DNA of 64,000 bases. It comes from Lysobacter sp. Root916 (GTDB taxonomy: Bacteria > Pseudomonadota > Gammaproteobacteria > Xanthomonadales > Xanthomonadaceae). Positions within the stretch are counted from its first letter, which is position 1; the number at the start of each line of letters is the position of its first letter. Location: contig NZ_LMJF01000012.1 of the NCBI RefSeq assembly GCF_001429785.1, positions 169,538 to 233,537 of the forward strand, in the 5' to 3' direction. Below, piece by piece: positions 8,790 through 19,725 of this stretch. Under the pieces are notes generated by a model that worked only from the letters and a program-made list of their open reading frames with translations, was not told the DNA's origin and made no database searches. Position numbers and translations under genes: made by a program.

Positions 8790-9603
8790 ACCTGAAGGCA
8801 TTGATCTGGTCGCGCAGGGCGCGCGCCGCGGTCGCGGCGGCCTCGGCATAGTCCTCACCCGAGGACGCGTACAGGATCGCGCGCGAGGAGCTCACCATCA
8901 GGCCGCTGCCATCGGCGGTCTTGGCGTTGCTCACCACCGCCTCGACGTCGCCGCCCTGGGCGCCCACGCCAGGCACCAGGAAGGGGACGTCGCCGACGAT
9001 CGCGCGCACCTCGCGCAACTGCGCCGGCCAGGTCGCGCCGACCACCAGCGCGCAATTGCCGTGCGCGTTCCATTCGTGCGCGACCTTATGGGCGACGTGC
9101 TGGTACAGCGGACGGCCGTCGACCATGAGGTCCTGCAGGTCGCCCGCGCCCGGATTGGAGGTGCGGCAGAGCACGACCACGCCGCGATCGGCGCGATCCA
9201 GGAACGGCTGCACCGAATCGCGGCCGAGGTAGGGATTGGCGGTGACCGCATCGGCCGCATAGCGATCGAAGGCTTCGCTCGCGTAGTGCTGGGCGGTGCT
9301 ACCGATATCGCCGCGCTTGCTGTCCAGGATCACCGGGATGCCGGGATGCGCGGTGTGGATGTGGGCGATCAGGCGCGTCAGCGCATCCTCGGCGCCGAGC
9401 GCGGCGAAATGCGCGATCTGCGGCTTGAACGCGCAGGCGTACTGCGCCGTGGCATCGACGATGTCGCGGCAGAACCCGAACACCGCGTCCGGATCGGCGG
9501 CCAAGCGCGCCGGAAACTTGGCCGGTTCGGGATCGAGGCCGACGCAGACCAGCGAGTCGGCCTGGGTCCAGCGTTGCTTCAAGTCGGCGATGAATCGGCT
9601 CAT
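8788..9603 (-). CDS. pyrF: Orotidine 5'-phosphate decarboxylase
   Basis: Catalyses the last step of UMP synthesis, decarboxylating OMP in the cytoplasm. The 271-residue length and the signature [17 protein letters not shown] identify a type 2 (long form) enzyme; the Asp-Lys pair of this motif is catalytic. Further support comes from [12 protein letters not shown] at the N-terminus and the phosphate-binding [11 protein letters not shown] near residue 210. AGGACT lies just upstream of the ATG. It starts 12 bases after the stop of a small lipoprotein gene, so the order ettA-lipoprotein-pyrF may be one transcript. Confidence 0.95.
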   Translation of the reverse strand: MSRFIADLKQRWTQADSLVCVGLDPEPAKFPARLAADPDAVFGFCRDIVDATAQYACAFKPQIAHFAALGAEDALTRLIAHIHTAHPGIPVILDSKRGDIGSTAQHYASEAFDRYAADAVTANPYLGRDSVQPFLDRADRGVVVLCRTSNPGAGDLQDLMVDGRPLYQHVAHKVAHEWNAHGNCALVVGATWPAQLREVRAIVGDVPFLVPGVGAQGGDVEAVVSNAKTADGSGLMVSSSRAILYASSGEDYAEAAATAARALRDQINAFR

Positions 9604-9615
9604 GGCGAGTCCTGC

Positions 9616-10007
9616 TTATCCGTTAGGAGGAGAGGCCTGATCGGCCTCTCCGTAACTCGGCGGCTTCGGTCGCGGCATCAGGCGGATGACGATGGGCGCG
9701 CTATCGCCGTTTCCCAGCGCCTTGTGCGTGGTCGCGTGCCGGCCTATGCCGAAATCGGGGTGTGTGGCGATCAGTTCGATGGGGAAGTCGCAGGTGCAGT
9801 CCGTTCGCTGCAGTCCGAAGCGACCTTGCGCATCGGTCCACAACACCGGGTCGTACGTATCGGCACGATCCGACACGAACAGATACACCGGAACTCGCGC
9901 CATCGGCGTACCGGTGGGGCCGACGACCTGGCCGGACAACTTCAAACTGCCGTCGCAGCCTGCCGAGACCAGGCAGGCTGCGAGCAGGAGGCCGGCCAGG
10001 CCTCGCG

Positions 10008-10011
<4 letters not shown>
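9616..10011 (-). CDS. Small lipoprotein with a carboxypeptidase-regulatory-like domain
   Basis: A 131-residue protein with a lipoprotein signal ending in LVSAGC (lipidated Cys at about residue 19). The body, SGQVVGPTGTPMARVPVYL followed by TDAQGRFGLQRT, has the look of a transthyretin-like carboxypeptidase-regulatory fold that often serves adhesion or ligand binding. No function can be assigned. Its GTG start overlaps the ettA stop as GTGA, so translation is probably coupled to ettA. Confidence 0.7.
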
Positions 10012-11669
<1,658 letters not shown>

Positions 11670-11872
11670 GCGGACTCCGAAGCATGGGCGCGCCGAGCCG
11701 GGCCGGGGATGGCCGGAGGGGCGAGGCGGGAAGCGGTAATTATCCCGCAGGCGCGGGCGGGGTTCCAGCGCGGGGCGGGGCGGTGGGGGATCCGATGGGG
11801 CGGCAGGCCCCGTCGGAGGCAGGCGGAGCGGGCGCCGAGGGGCCTGGCTTGCGCCGGGAGGCCTGTTTGCGT

Positions 11873-11900
11873 GGTCGCGGCTTACGCCGCTCCTATCCCA
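11873..11900. repeat. Half copy of the GGTCGCGGCTTACG element
   Basis: The sequence resembles the right arm of the full palindrome at 55690-55771 (GGTCGCGGCTTACGTCGCTCC). It lies in the 240-base gap between ettA and lpxO, which otherwise shows no gene. Confidence 0.5.
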
Positions 11901-11909
11901 AGGCGGGGG

Positions 11910-12812
11910 TTAGAGCCAGATCACGAAGCCGATCGCCGCCAGCACCAGGGCGTATTTGAGAGCGTAATACAGGGGCTTGTTGCGCTCGCGCAGGCCCTTG
12001 GCCTTCAGGCGCAGGGCGTAGAAGTACTTGAACAGGCGGTTGATGCCGCCGGTCTTGTCGCCTTCCATGTTCGGCGAGGCGCCCGCGGCGATGAAATTCT
12101 TGGCCACGAAGCGGTTCAGGCCGCGCGCCCAGGCGAAGCGCATCGGCCGCTCGATATCGCAGAACAGGATGATGCGGTTGGCCTGCGAGCCGTTCTGGGC
12201 CCAATGGATGTAGGTCTCGTCGAACATGGTCCACTCGCCGTCGCGCCAGCTGTAGCGCTGGCCGTCGACGTCGATGAAGCAGGCGTCGTCGTTGGGCGTG
12301 TCCAGGCCCAGGTGCAGGCGCAGCGAGCCCGCGAAGGGGTCGCGGTGCGGGCGCAGCTCGCCGCCCGGGGGCAGCTCGGCGAACATCGCGGCCTTGACCG
12401 CCGGGATCTGGCGCAGCAGCTCGGTGGTGCGCGGGCACAGCTCGGCGGCCGAGGGGTGGGCCTCGTCGTACCACTTCAGATAGAAGCGCTTCCAGCCGCG
12501 GCGGAAGAACGAGTTGAAGCCGACGTCGTTGTAGCCGTCGGCGGCCTTGATGTGCTGCAGCTCGCGCAGGTGCAGGGCTTCCTCGCGGATTTCGCGCCAG
12601 CGCGCGCGCAGCGGCTCGAGTTCGGGGAAATGCCGGTCCGGCTCGATGTAGGGGCTGGTCGGCACCCGCGAGCAGGCGTACATCAGCACGTTGATCGGGG
12701 CCATGAAGGTCGAATGGTCCAGCAGCTGCCGCCCCAGACGGTGGCGTACCTTGCCGCGCAGGTGCACGTACACGGCGCTGGCCAGGAACAGGAAGACGAA
12801 GACCCATTTCAC
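11910..12812 (-). CDS. lpxO: Lipid A 2-hydroxylase LpxO-like (aspartyl/asparaginyl beta-hydroxylase family)
   Basis: A Fe(II)/2-oxoglutarate-dependent hydroxylase anchored in the inner membrane; LpxO 2-hydroxylates a secondary acyl chain of lipid A. The start is hydrophobic (KWVFVFLFLASAVYVHLRG), then RQLLDHSTFMAPINVLMY as in known LpxO. The iron ligands are in RPHRDPFAGSLRLHLGL and TYIHWAQNG. A second hydrophobic segment ends the protein. I used the GTG at 12812, giving 300 residues, the usual length; an ATG at 12890 would add an atypical proline-rich 26-residue leader. Substrate is inferred from family. Confidence 0.82.
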   Translation of the reverse strand: MKWVFVFLFLASAVYVHLRGKVRHRLGRQLLDHSTFMAPINVLMYACSRVPTSPYIEPDRHFPELEPLRARWREIREEALHLRELQHIKAADGYNDVGFNSFFRRGWKRFYLKWYDEAHPSAAELCPRTTELLRQIPAVKAAMFAELPPGGELRPHRDPFAGSLRLHLGLDTPNDDACFIDVDGQRYSWRDGEWTMFDETYIHWAQNGSQANRIILFCDIERPMRFAWARGLNRFVAKNFIAAGASPNMEGDKTGGINRLFKYFYALRLKAKGLRERNKPLYYALKYALVLAAIGFVIWL

Positions 12813-13023
12813 GGTCGGGACATCCAACAAAGCGGTGGGGTGGGGGTGCGGGAGCGGTTTCGGGCGCTCCGGGGCCTGCGGGCCCATCATGGCGGTTGGC
12901 CGCCATACGCCCCTAGGCTAACATTTCAAGTCTTACGTCAAGCCTGCTCGTAGGTTAACGCCGGCCTGGGCCTGACGCGGCGCACCCCTCTCCCCCCGTC
13001 CGTTTTACCCTCCGAGGCCGCGA

Positions 13024-14277
13024 ATGTTCCCCAGCCAGACCCGTATTGCCGGATTCGACGACGAACTCGCCCAGGCCATCGCCGCCGAGGCGCGTCGCCA
13101 GGAAGACCACGTCGAACTGATCGCCTCGGAAAACTACGCCAGCCCGCGCGTGCTCGAAGCGCAGGGCAGCGTGCTCACCAACAAGTACGCCGAGGGCTAC
13201 CCGGGCAAGCGCTATTACGGCGGCTGCGAGTACGTCGACATCGCCGAGCAACTGGCGATCGACCGGGTCAAGGAACTGTTCGGCGCCGACTACGCCAACG
13301 TCCAGCCGCATTCGGGCTCGCAGGCCAACCAGGCCGTCTACTTCGCCCTGCTCAACCCCGGCGACACCATCCTGGGCATGAGCTTGGCCCACGGCGGCCA
13401 CCTCACCCACGGCGCCAAGGTCAACGCCAGCGGCAAACTGTTCAACGCCGTCCAGTACGGCGTCAACGACCAGGGCCTGATCGATTACGACGAAGTCGAG
13501 CGTCTAGCCCTGGAGCACAAGCCCAAGATGGTCGTGGCCGGTTTCTCCGCGTACTCGCAGGTGGTCGACTGGGCGCGCTTCCGCGCCATCGCCGACAAGA
13601 TCGGCGCCTACCTGTTCGTGGACATGGCCCACGTCGCCGGCCTGATCGCCGCCGGCGTCTACCCCAGCCCGGTCCCGCATGCGCACGTGGTCACCTCGAC
13701 CACCCACAAGACCCTGCGCGGCCCGCGCGGCGGCATCATCGTCGCCAAGGACGCCTCCGAGGACCTGGTCAAGAAGCTGCAGAGCATCGTGTTCCCGGGC
13801 ATCCAGGGCGGTCCGCTGATGCACGTGATCGCGGCCAAGGCGGTCGCGTTCAAGGAAGCGCTGGAGCCGGAGTTCAAGGACTACCAGGCCCAGGTGGTCA
13901 AGAACGCGCAGGCGATGGCCAAGACCATCATCGCGCGCGGTTACAAGATCGTTTCCGGCGGCACCCAGAACCACCTGATGCTGGTCGACATGATCGGCAA
14001 GGGCATCACCGGCAAGGCCGCCGAGGAAGCGCTGGGCAAGGCCCACATCACGGTCAACAAGAACGCCGTGCCGAACGACCCGCAGAAGCCGTTCGTGACC
14101 TCGGGCCTGCGCATCGGCACCCCGGCCGTCACCACCCGCGGCTACAAGGAAGCCGACTGCGTGGCGCTGGCCGAGTGGATGTGCGACGTGCTCGACCACC
14201 CCACCGACGAGAAGGTCATCGCCGGCGTGCGCGAGAACGTGACCAAGCAGTGCGCGCAGTTCCCGGTGTATGGCTAA
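13024..14277 (+). CDS. glyA: Serine hydroxymethyltransferase
   Basis: This PLP enzyme interconverts serine and glycine and supplies methylenetetrahydrofolate; it is a cytoplasmic homotetramer or dimer. The 417 residues match the bacterial family throughout: [37 protein letters not shown], and [14 protein letters not shown] with the PLP-binding lysine at residue 229. It is divergent from lpxO with a 211-base interval. The last eight bases overlap the following TonB-like gene, and nrdR lies further downstream. Confidence 0.98.
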   Translation: MFPSQTRIAGFDDELAQAIAAEARRQEDHVELIASENYASPRVLEAQGSVLTNKYAEGYPGKRYYGGCEYVDIAEQLAIDRVKELFGADYANVQPHSGSQANQAVYFALLNPGDTILGMSLAHGGHLTHGAKVNASGKLFNAVQYGVNDQGLIDYDEVERLALEHKPKMVVAGFSAYSQVVDWARFRAIADKIGAYLFVDMAHVAGLIAAGVYPSPVPHAHVVTSTTHKTLRGPRGGIIVAKDASEDLVKKLQSIVFPGIQGGPLMHVIAAKAVAFKEALEPEFKDYQAQVVKNAQAMAKTIIARGYKIVSGGTQNHLMLVDMIGKGITGKAAEEALGKAHITVNKNAVPNDPQKPFVTSGLRIGTPAVTTRGYKEADCVALAEWMCDVLDHPTDEKVIAGVRENVTKQCAQFPVYG

Positions 14278-14929
14278 GGCCGGTTTCCGGCTGGCGATGG
14301 TCGGCTGGCTTGCATGCCTGAGCGTGCAAGCCGCCGAGGCGCCGCCGGCCGGGACAGAGCCGCCGCCGGCGATCGAGTACAGGACGCTGACGCCGGCCGA
14401 AGCCGCCGAAGCGACGATCGTCGAGATCAACGCGCCCACGCCGCCGCCGCTGCCTGACATGCGCGAAAGCATCGGGATGACGGAGACCTACTACATCCCG
14501 ATGTGCGAGCTGTCCGCCGGAGCGGGGCCGTACCGAACGAACTGGCGCGAGATCTCGGACTTCCACGCGCGCAACCGCGTGCCGTGGTTGTCGGAAGCCA
14601 ATCGCGGCAAGGCGCAAGCCGCCTACACGCAGGAAGGCAGCCGCGCGCCGGAGCCGAACAACCGCCCCGAGGCGGTGTATCCCGCCGCCGCCGGCGACAA
14701 GGTCGGCGAGGTGGTGGTCAAGGTCATTATCGACGCCAAGGGCCGCACCCGCGATGCGATGGTGATCTGCAGCAACGACCCGGTTTTCCACGCGCCCGCG
14801 TTGGCATTCGCGCGGAAAGTGAGCTACACGCCGGCCTTGAGCGATGGTCGGCCGGTGGCGGACTACGGCAACGTGAGCATGCGTTTTTATCCGGATGGGC
14901 CGCAGTACGGGTTTCGGCGGCATAAATGA
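14270..14929 (+). CDS. Secreted TonB C-terminal domain-like protein
   Basis: A 219-residue protein with a cleavable-looking signal ([17 protein letters not shown]) and a proline-rich stretch near residues 60-65. The C-terminal region, [20 protein letters not shown] and the following 60 residues ([12 protein letters not shown], then [11 protein letters not shown]), resembles the TonB C-terminal fold. It lacks the lasting N-terminal anchor expected of a working TonB, so energy transduction is doubtful. The ATG overlaps the glyA stop codon region by eight bases, suggesting coupled translation. Function is unknown. Confidence 0.65.
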   Translation: MAKAGFRLAMVGWLACLSVQAAEAPPAGTEPPPAIEYRTLTPAEAAEATIVEINAPTPPPLPDMRESIGMTETYYIPMCELSAGAGPYRTNWREISDFHARNRVPWLSEANRGKAQAAYTQEGSRAPEPNNRPEAVYPAAAGDKVGEVVVKVIIDAKGRTRDAMVICSNDPVFHAPALAFARKVSYTPALSDGRPVADYGNVSMRFYPDGPQYGFRRHK

Positions 14930-15164
14930 TCGCCTCCGCTACCGGCCGAAACGAAGCCATGAGCCCAATGGGCGTGTCGTCCGCACGAGCCTTGTTCAAC
15001 GATGCGGCCCTGGCCGCAGTAAGATCGGCGACGTTCGTCCCCGCCACGTCTCGCGGCGTTGCCGTCGCCAGCGTGGAATCCGTCGAATACCGGTACCCGC
15101 GGTTCTGAGCGCATGAACGACGCGAAGGCCGATTCCCCGCTGCTGTCCAGCCAAGGCTAATCCT

Positions 15165-15683
15165 TTGCATTGCCCCTTCTGCCAGCACCAGGACACCCGC
15201 GTGATCGATTCGCGCGTGTCCGACGACGGCGCCACCATCCGCCGTCGCCGCGTCTGCGAGGCCTGCGGAGAGCGCTTCAGCACGCTCGAGACGATCGAGC
15301 TGAAACTGCCGATGATCATCAAGGGCGACGGCCGCCGCGAAGCCTTCGACGCGCGCAAGCTGCGCGTGGGCTTCGACCGTGCGCTGCAGAAGCGGCCGGT
15401 GTCGGAGGAGCAGATCGAAGCGGCGGTGCGCGCGGTCGTGCACCAGCTGCGCATGACCGCCGAGCGCGAACTGGCTTCGCGGCGGGTCGGCGAGTTCGTG
15501 ATGGCCGAGCTGCGTAAGCTCGACCACGTCGGCTACGTGCGCTTCGCCTCGGTCTACCGCTCGTTCGAGGACGTGGCCGATTTCCGCGAGGAGCTCGATC
15601 GCCTGGAACGCGATATCCCGGGCGACGCGCAGTTGCCGTTGCTGGGCGAGGACGAACCGCGTCCGGATAAGAAGAAGCGCTGA
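15165..15683 (+). CDS. nrdR: Transcriptional repressor NrdR
   Basis: NrdR represses ribonucleotide reductase genes by binding NrdR boxes with ATP and dATP as effectors. The N-terminal zinc ribbon has cysteines at residues 3, 6, 31 and 34, and the ATP-cone domain ([16 protein letters not shown] onward) covers about residues 47-140. The protein is 172 residues, slightly longer than usual because of a charged tail. The start is TTG at 15165, fixed by the invariant HCPFC beginning. It sits between glyA and the riboflavin genes, a common gammaproteobacterial order. Confidence 0.95.
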   Translation: MHCPFCQHQDTRVIDSRVSDDGATIRRRRVCEACGERFSTLETIELKLPMIIKGDGRREAFDARKLRVGFDRALQKRPVSEEQIEAAVRAVVHQLRMTAERELASRRVGEFVMAELRKLDHVGYVRFASVYRSFEDVADFREELDRLERDIPGDAQLPLLGEDEPRPDKKKR

Positions 15684-15725
15684 ACCGAGCGCGAGCCCCT
15701 GTCACGCGCCGAAAGGAGTTCGCGC

Positions 15726-16934
15726 ATGTCGAACGCATTGAAATTTTCGCTGCTCGCCCTGAGCTTGCTCGCGGCCGGCGCCCAGGCCGCCGATCCGATC
15801 CAAGACCGCCAACGCGCGGCGTTGGCCGGGCACTACGTCCTGGAAGGCGTGGCCGATGCCGGCTCCGAACTGGAGCTCAGGCCCGACGGCCGCTTCGAGT
15901 GGAGCCTGAGCTACGGCCTGATGGTCGAGTCCGCCAGCGGCATCTGGAATGTGGGCGCGGATAGGGTGGTGCTGACCATGCAAGCGCCGGCCGAAGGCAA
16001 GCCGCTGTTCTCGCTCGATCAGGTGCTGCCGTGGAATCAGGACGCGCAGCGGCGCCTGGAAGAGTTTGCGCAGGAACAGCGCGACGCGATGGCCGAACGC
16101 GCATGCGGCTTCGCGCAGACCTACCGGCTCGGCCTGGCTCAGGCCGAAACCGAGGCCCTGGTGGCCCAGCCTGCGAACGATCCGGCCGACCCGGCGCATC
16201 GCGCCGCCGCCGAGGCGGCCCTGACGCCGGAGTTGGCTGCCCTGGAGCGGTCGCGCCTGGCGGTGGAGGCGGCGGCCGCCACGGCGATCAAGCGCAAGGC
16301 GGGATCCGCTGCTGCCTACGACCCCTTGCCGCCGCCGATGCCGTCGGCGACGGACGCGGCCGCGGCGGCCGCGGCCGCCGCGGCGAACGAGGCCAAGGCC
16401 ATGCAGTCGCCCGGCCACGCGGCTCCCGTCGACGAGATGGAAGCCGCCGACCGCGCGGTGCGCGCCTACCTGCGGCAATACCAGCGCGTCGGCGAATTGC
16501 ACGCGCTGGCCGGCCGCGCCCCGCCGCAGCTGCGCCAACCCCAATTCGATACGACGGGCTGTCTGCCGCCGTCCGCGGCCGCCAAGCCCAGCGGCTATGC
16601 GGTTGTCGTCGGCGATCCGCAGCGTGGCTACCGGGCCGAGGGCATCGGCGTCGAGTTCGTGTATTCCGATGGTCGCAGTGCGAGCGCCCAGACCAGTCCT
16701 GGCGGTTGGGCCCTGGCCTTGCAACGACCGGGTGCGCGTCTGCAACGCGTGGTCCTGCAGGCGCCCGATCGGCCAAGCGAAACCCTGGCGCTGGATGAGG
16801 GCCAGGGCCGGGTGTTCGCGATCCGCCTCGACACCGCGGCGGCGCGGCCGCCGTCTTTCGAGCAAATGATCCTGACCCAGGACGATGGCGATCTGATATC
16901 GCCGCAGATCCGCGGTCGCTATGTACGGCAGTGA
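15726..16934 (+). CDS. Secreted protein of unknown function, triad member 1
   Basis: A 402-residue protein with a signal peptide (KFSLLALSLLAAGAQAAD). The N-terminal module has the pattern ALAGHYVLEG ... ELELRPDGRFEW ... GIWNVGADRVVLT, which looks like a small beta-barrel. The centre (about 120-245) is helical and alanine-rich, with a poly-alanine run near residues 213-222. The C-terminal module (from about YAVVVGDPQRGY) ends in LISPQIRGRYVRQ. The two downstream proteins share the same end modules without the central insert. AAAGGAG lies upstream of the ATG. I recognise no known family. Confidence 0.7.
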   Translation: MSNALKFSLLALSLLAAGAQAADPIQDRQRAALAGHYVLEGVADAGSELELRPDGRFEWSLSYGLMVESASGIWNVGADRVVLTMQAPAEGKPLFSLDQVLPWNQDAQRRLEEFAQEQRDAMAERACGFAQTYRLGLAQAETEALVAQPANDPADPAHRAAAEAALTPELAALERSRLAVEAAAATAIKRKAGSAAAYDPLPPPMPSATDAAAAAAAAAANEAKAMQSPGHAAPVDEMEAADRAVRAYLRQYQRVGELHALAGRAPPQLRQPQFDTTGCLPPSAAAKPSGYAVVVGDPQRGYRAEGIGVEFVYSDGRSASAQTSPGGWALALQRPGARLQRVVLQAPDRPSETLALDEGQGRVFAIRLDTAAARPPSFEQMILTQDDGDLISPQIRGRYVRQ

Positions 16935-16952
16935 CTAGTACAGGAGCACGAC

Positions 16953-17789
16953 GTGAATCCCGAGATCCCCGCGCGACACCGCGCCGAACCTTGCGCGCGT
17001 TTTGCGCGCTTGCCCCGTTGCGCGCGCCTGTGCACCCTGGTCGCCTGCCTGATCCCGGCCGCCTCCGCGGTGGCGGCCTGCAAGCCCGCCGACCCCGCGC
17101 TGGCGGCGCGCTACGCCTCGGTGGCCGAAGCGCCGGTGAGCCTGAGCTTGCACCAGGACGGCCGCTTCCGAATCTACGACCTGCCGGCGGCGGCGCCGAC
17201 ACCCGAGGTGACCGGCTGCTGGTCGCGCGACGGCGACCGCGTGATCTTCGCGCCGGGCGCGGATACCGGCGGCGAGGGCATCCGGCGCGTCCTGCCCGAT
17301 CCGCTGACCCAGGCCGATCTGGACCCGGTGCGCGGCGACGGCATCGAGACGATCGCGCAGGCGGTGGACGCCGGTTTGCTGCCGGCCGGACGCGTGTGGG
17401 CGCACCAGGTGCGTAAGCCCGGCGAGCCGGTGCGGGTGAAGCTGTTCGACTCCAAGGTGGGCATCGCCGCGGGCGAGGCCAAGGTCGTGCTGCGTCTGGC
17501 CGGCGGCCAGGAACTCGACGCCAGCGCGGGGACGGGCGACGGCGAGTACGAGCTCGCGTCCTTGCCCGCCGACGCCGTGGTGACCGCCATCGGCGTACGT
17601 TTTTCGTACCCGCCCGAGCGCATGCGCTGGCTGACGACGACCGATTCGACCAAGCGCTTGTACCTGATCGATTTCGATGCGCTGGCCGTTGGCGCTCTTC
17701 CGGGCGGCCCCTTGACGCTGACCGTCCAAGCCGACGGCAGCCTGCGCGCGGATACGCCCGACCGCATCCATTTCAAACGCATGCCATGA
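16953..17789 (+). CDS. Secreted protein of unknown function, triad member 2
   Basis: A 278-residue protein starting at GTG 16953, with a long basic N-terminus and a signal peptide ending near VAAC. The N-module reads LAARYAS...LSLHQDGRFRIYDLP...VTGCWSRDGDRV. The middle has VRGDGIETIAQAVDAGLLP, and the C-module ends DRIHFKRMP. It is clearly homologous along its full length to the next protein and shares module order with triad member 1. The spacing of 18 bases from the upstream gene suggests one operon. No enzyme motif is visible. Confidence 0.68.
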   Translation: MNPEIPARHRAEPCARFARLPRCARLCTLVACLIPAASAVAACKPADPALAARYASVAEAPVSLSLHQDGRFRIYDLPAAAPTPEVTGCWSRDGDRVIFAPGADTGGEGIRRVLPDPLTQADLDPVRGDGIETIAQAVDAGLLPAGRVWAHQVRKPGEPVRVKLFDSKVGIAAGEAKVVLRLAGGQELDASAGTGDGEYELASLPADAVVTAIGVRFSYPPERMRWLTTTDSTKRLYLIDFDALAVGALPGGPLTLTVQADGSLRADTPDRIHFKRMP

Positions 17790-17820
17790 GCGCGAGCTAC
17801 GCCGAGGGAATCTCCACCGC

Positions 17821-18618
17821 ATGACGCGCCATCGATCCTACCCGCGCGCCGCCGGCGCGATCGTGCTGGTGTGCGCCTGGATGCTCGCGCTACCTGCGGC
17901 CGCGGCCTGCGCGGCGGGCGACGCGGCGCTCGCGGGGCGTTATGCGGCGAGCGCGACGAAAGCGGCGCCGAGTCTGCAGTTGAACGCGGACGGCAGCTTC
18001 CGCCTGCGCGAGTTGCCGATGCCGGGCATGGACGTGACCGGCTGCTGGCAGCGCAGCGACGGCACGCTGGTGCTGGTGGAGCGCATGCTCGACAGCGAGG
18101 ACGGAATCAAGCGCGCGCTACCGCCGCCCCTGACCGAGGCCGATCTGAACAAAGTGCGCGGCGACGGCATCGAAACCCTGCAGCAGGCGGTGGACGCGGG
18201 ACTGTTGCCGATCGGCACCTGGTGGGCGCACCGGCCGCGTCGCGCTGGCGAGGCCGTTTGGGTCAAGGTGTACGAGCCGCGTATCGGTCTGGCGGTGGGC
18301 CAGGCCAAGGCGATGCTGCGTCTGGCCGACGGTCGGGTGATCGAGCAGACCTCGAAGGAGGGCGGCGACGGGGAGTTCGAGTTCGCGGCCTTGCCGGCCG
18401 ATGCCGCGGTGAAAGCCGTCGGCGTACGCTTCCCCGAACAGCCCGACCGTCCACGCTGGCTGAACGTGGACGATGCGACCAAGCTGTTGTACCTGATCGA
18501 GTTCGACGCCAACGCCATCGGCGCCAGCGAGGGCGGCGCGATGACCCTGACCGTGCAGGCGGACCGCAGCCTGATCTCCGACTTTCCCGACGCCACCCAT
18601 TTCAAGCGCGCCCCATGA
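17821..18618 (+). CDS. Secreted protein of unknown function, triad member 3
   Basis: A 265-residue paralog of the preceding gene, with shared stretches VRGDGIETLQQAVDAGLLP, VKVYEPRIGLAVGQAK and a THFKRAP end. A signal peptide (IVLVCAWMLALPAAAA) precedes the first conserved cysteine; a second cysteine in VTGCWQR is also shared, so a disulfide is possible. Its stop overlaps the ribD start as ATGA, so it is translated together with riboflavin synthesis genes even though nothing in it suggests a flavin role. Confidence 0.7.
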   Translation: MTRHRSYPRAAGAIVLVCAWMLALPAAAACAAGDAALAGRYAASATKAAPSLQLNADGSFRLRELPMPGMDVTGCWQRSDGTLVLVERMLDSEDGIKRALPPPLTEADLNKVRGDGIETLQQAVDAGLLPIGTWWAHRPRRAGEAVWVKVYEPRIGLAVGQAKAMLRLADGRVIEQTSKEGGDGEFEFAALPADAAVKAVGVRFPEQPDRPRWLNVDDATKLLYLIEFDANAIGASEGGAMTLTVQADRSLISDFPDATHFKRAP

Positions 18619-19715
18619 CGACCTCCTTCACCGCCTCCGATCACCTCCACATGGCCCGCGCGCTGCGCCTGGCCGAGCGCGGCGCCTACACCACCAAGCC
18701 CAATCCCATGGTCGGTTGCGTGATCGCGCACGGCGACGAGGTGGTGGGCGAGGGCTGGCACCAGCGCGCGGGCGAGGCGCACGCCGAAGTGCACGCCTTG
18801 AACGCGGCCGGCGAACGCGCGCGCGGCGCCACCGCCTACGTCACCCTCGAACCCTGCGCGCACACCGGTCGCACCGGCCCTTGCAGCCAAGCCCTGATCG
18901 CGGCCGGCGTCGCGCGCGTGGTCGCGGCGATGCGCGATCCCTTCCCGCAGGTCGACGGCGCCGGCTTCGCCCAACTGCAGGCGGCCGGCATCGAGGTGGC
19001 CAGCGGGCTGATGGAGACGCAGGCGCGCGCGCTCAATCGCGGTTTCCTGTCGCGTATCGAGCGCGGCCGGCCGTGGTTGCGGGTCAAGCTGGCGACCAGC
19101 ATCGACGGCCGCAGCGCGCTGGCCAACGGCGAATCGAAATGGATCAGCGGCGACGCCTCGCGCCTGGACGTGCAGCGCTGGCGCGCGCGCGCGGGCGCGA
19201 TCGTCACCGGCGCCGGCACCGTGCTGGCCGACGATCCCTCGCTGACCGTGCGCCTGGGCGACGACACCGCGTTCGTGGCGCCGCTGCGGGTGGTGCTGGA
19301 TCCGGGCCTGGCCACGGTCGCGCGCGGGCGCGTGCGCGAGGGCGATGCGCCCACCTTGTACCTGCACGCGCCCGACGCCAAGCCGCCGCGCGAGCTCAGC
19401 GCCCAGCACGCCGCGGTCGCGGTGCGCGAAGGCCGTTTCGATCTGGACGCGGTGCTGCGCCTGCTGGCCGAGCGCGGCGTCAACGAAATCCAGCTCGAAG
19501 CCGGCGCGACCCTGGCCGGCGCCTTCCTCGCCGCCGGCCTGGTCGACGAAGTGCTGTTGTACGTGGCGCCGGTGTTGCTGGGCCAGAACGCGCGGCCCTT
19601 GTTCGACGGCCTGGACATCGAGGCCATGACCCAGAAGCTGCGTTTGCACATCGTCGAATCGCGCCGCATCGGCGAGGACGTGCGCCTGTTGCTGCGGCCG
19701 GAGACTACGGGCTGA
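18615..19715 (+). CDS. ribD: Bifunctional riboflavin deaminase/reductase RibD
   Basis: Catalyses deamination and side-chain reduction of the first pyrimidine intermediate of riboflavin synthesis. The 366-residue protein has a zinc deaminase domain (PNPMVGCVI, HAEVHAL, and PCAHTGRTGPC supplying the ligands) up to about residue 145, and a dihydrofolate reductase-like domain from about 150 (LRVKLATSIDGRSA, ISGDASRLDVQ, QLEAGATLAGAFL). The ATG at 18615 overlaps the stop of the upstream unknown gene. It lies upstream of the FMN riboswitch, so it may escape that control. Confidence 0.96.
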   Translation: MTTSFTASDHLHMARALRLAERGAYTTKPNPMVGCVIAHGDEVVGEGWHQRAGEAHAEVHALNAAGERARGATAYVTLEPCAHTGRTGPCSQALIAAGVARVVAAMRDPFPQVDGAGFAQLQAAGIEVASGLMETQARALNRGFLSRIERGRPWLRVKLATSIDGRSALANGESKWISGDASRLDVQRWRARAGAIVTGAGTVLADDPSLTVRLGDDTAFVAPLRVVLDPGLATVARGRVREGDAPTLYLHAPDAKPPRELSAQHAAVAVREGRFDLDAVLRLLAERGVNEIQLEAGATLAGAFLAAGLVDEVLLYVAPVLLGQNARPLFDGLDIEAMTQKLRLHIVESRRIGEDVRLLLRPETTG

Positions 19716-19725
19716 GGGCGCGGTC

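Noticed and set aside
14926-15108. A 60-codon frame starting with an ATGA overlap after the TonB-like gene
   Set aside because: No recognisable features, no ribosome-binding site of note, and composition is not clearly coding; the overlap alone is not enough.
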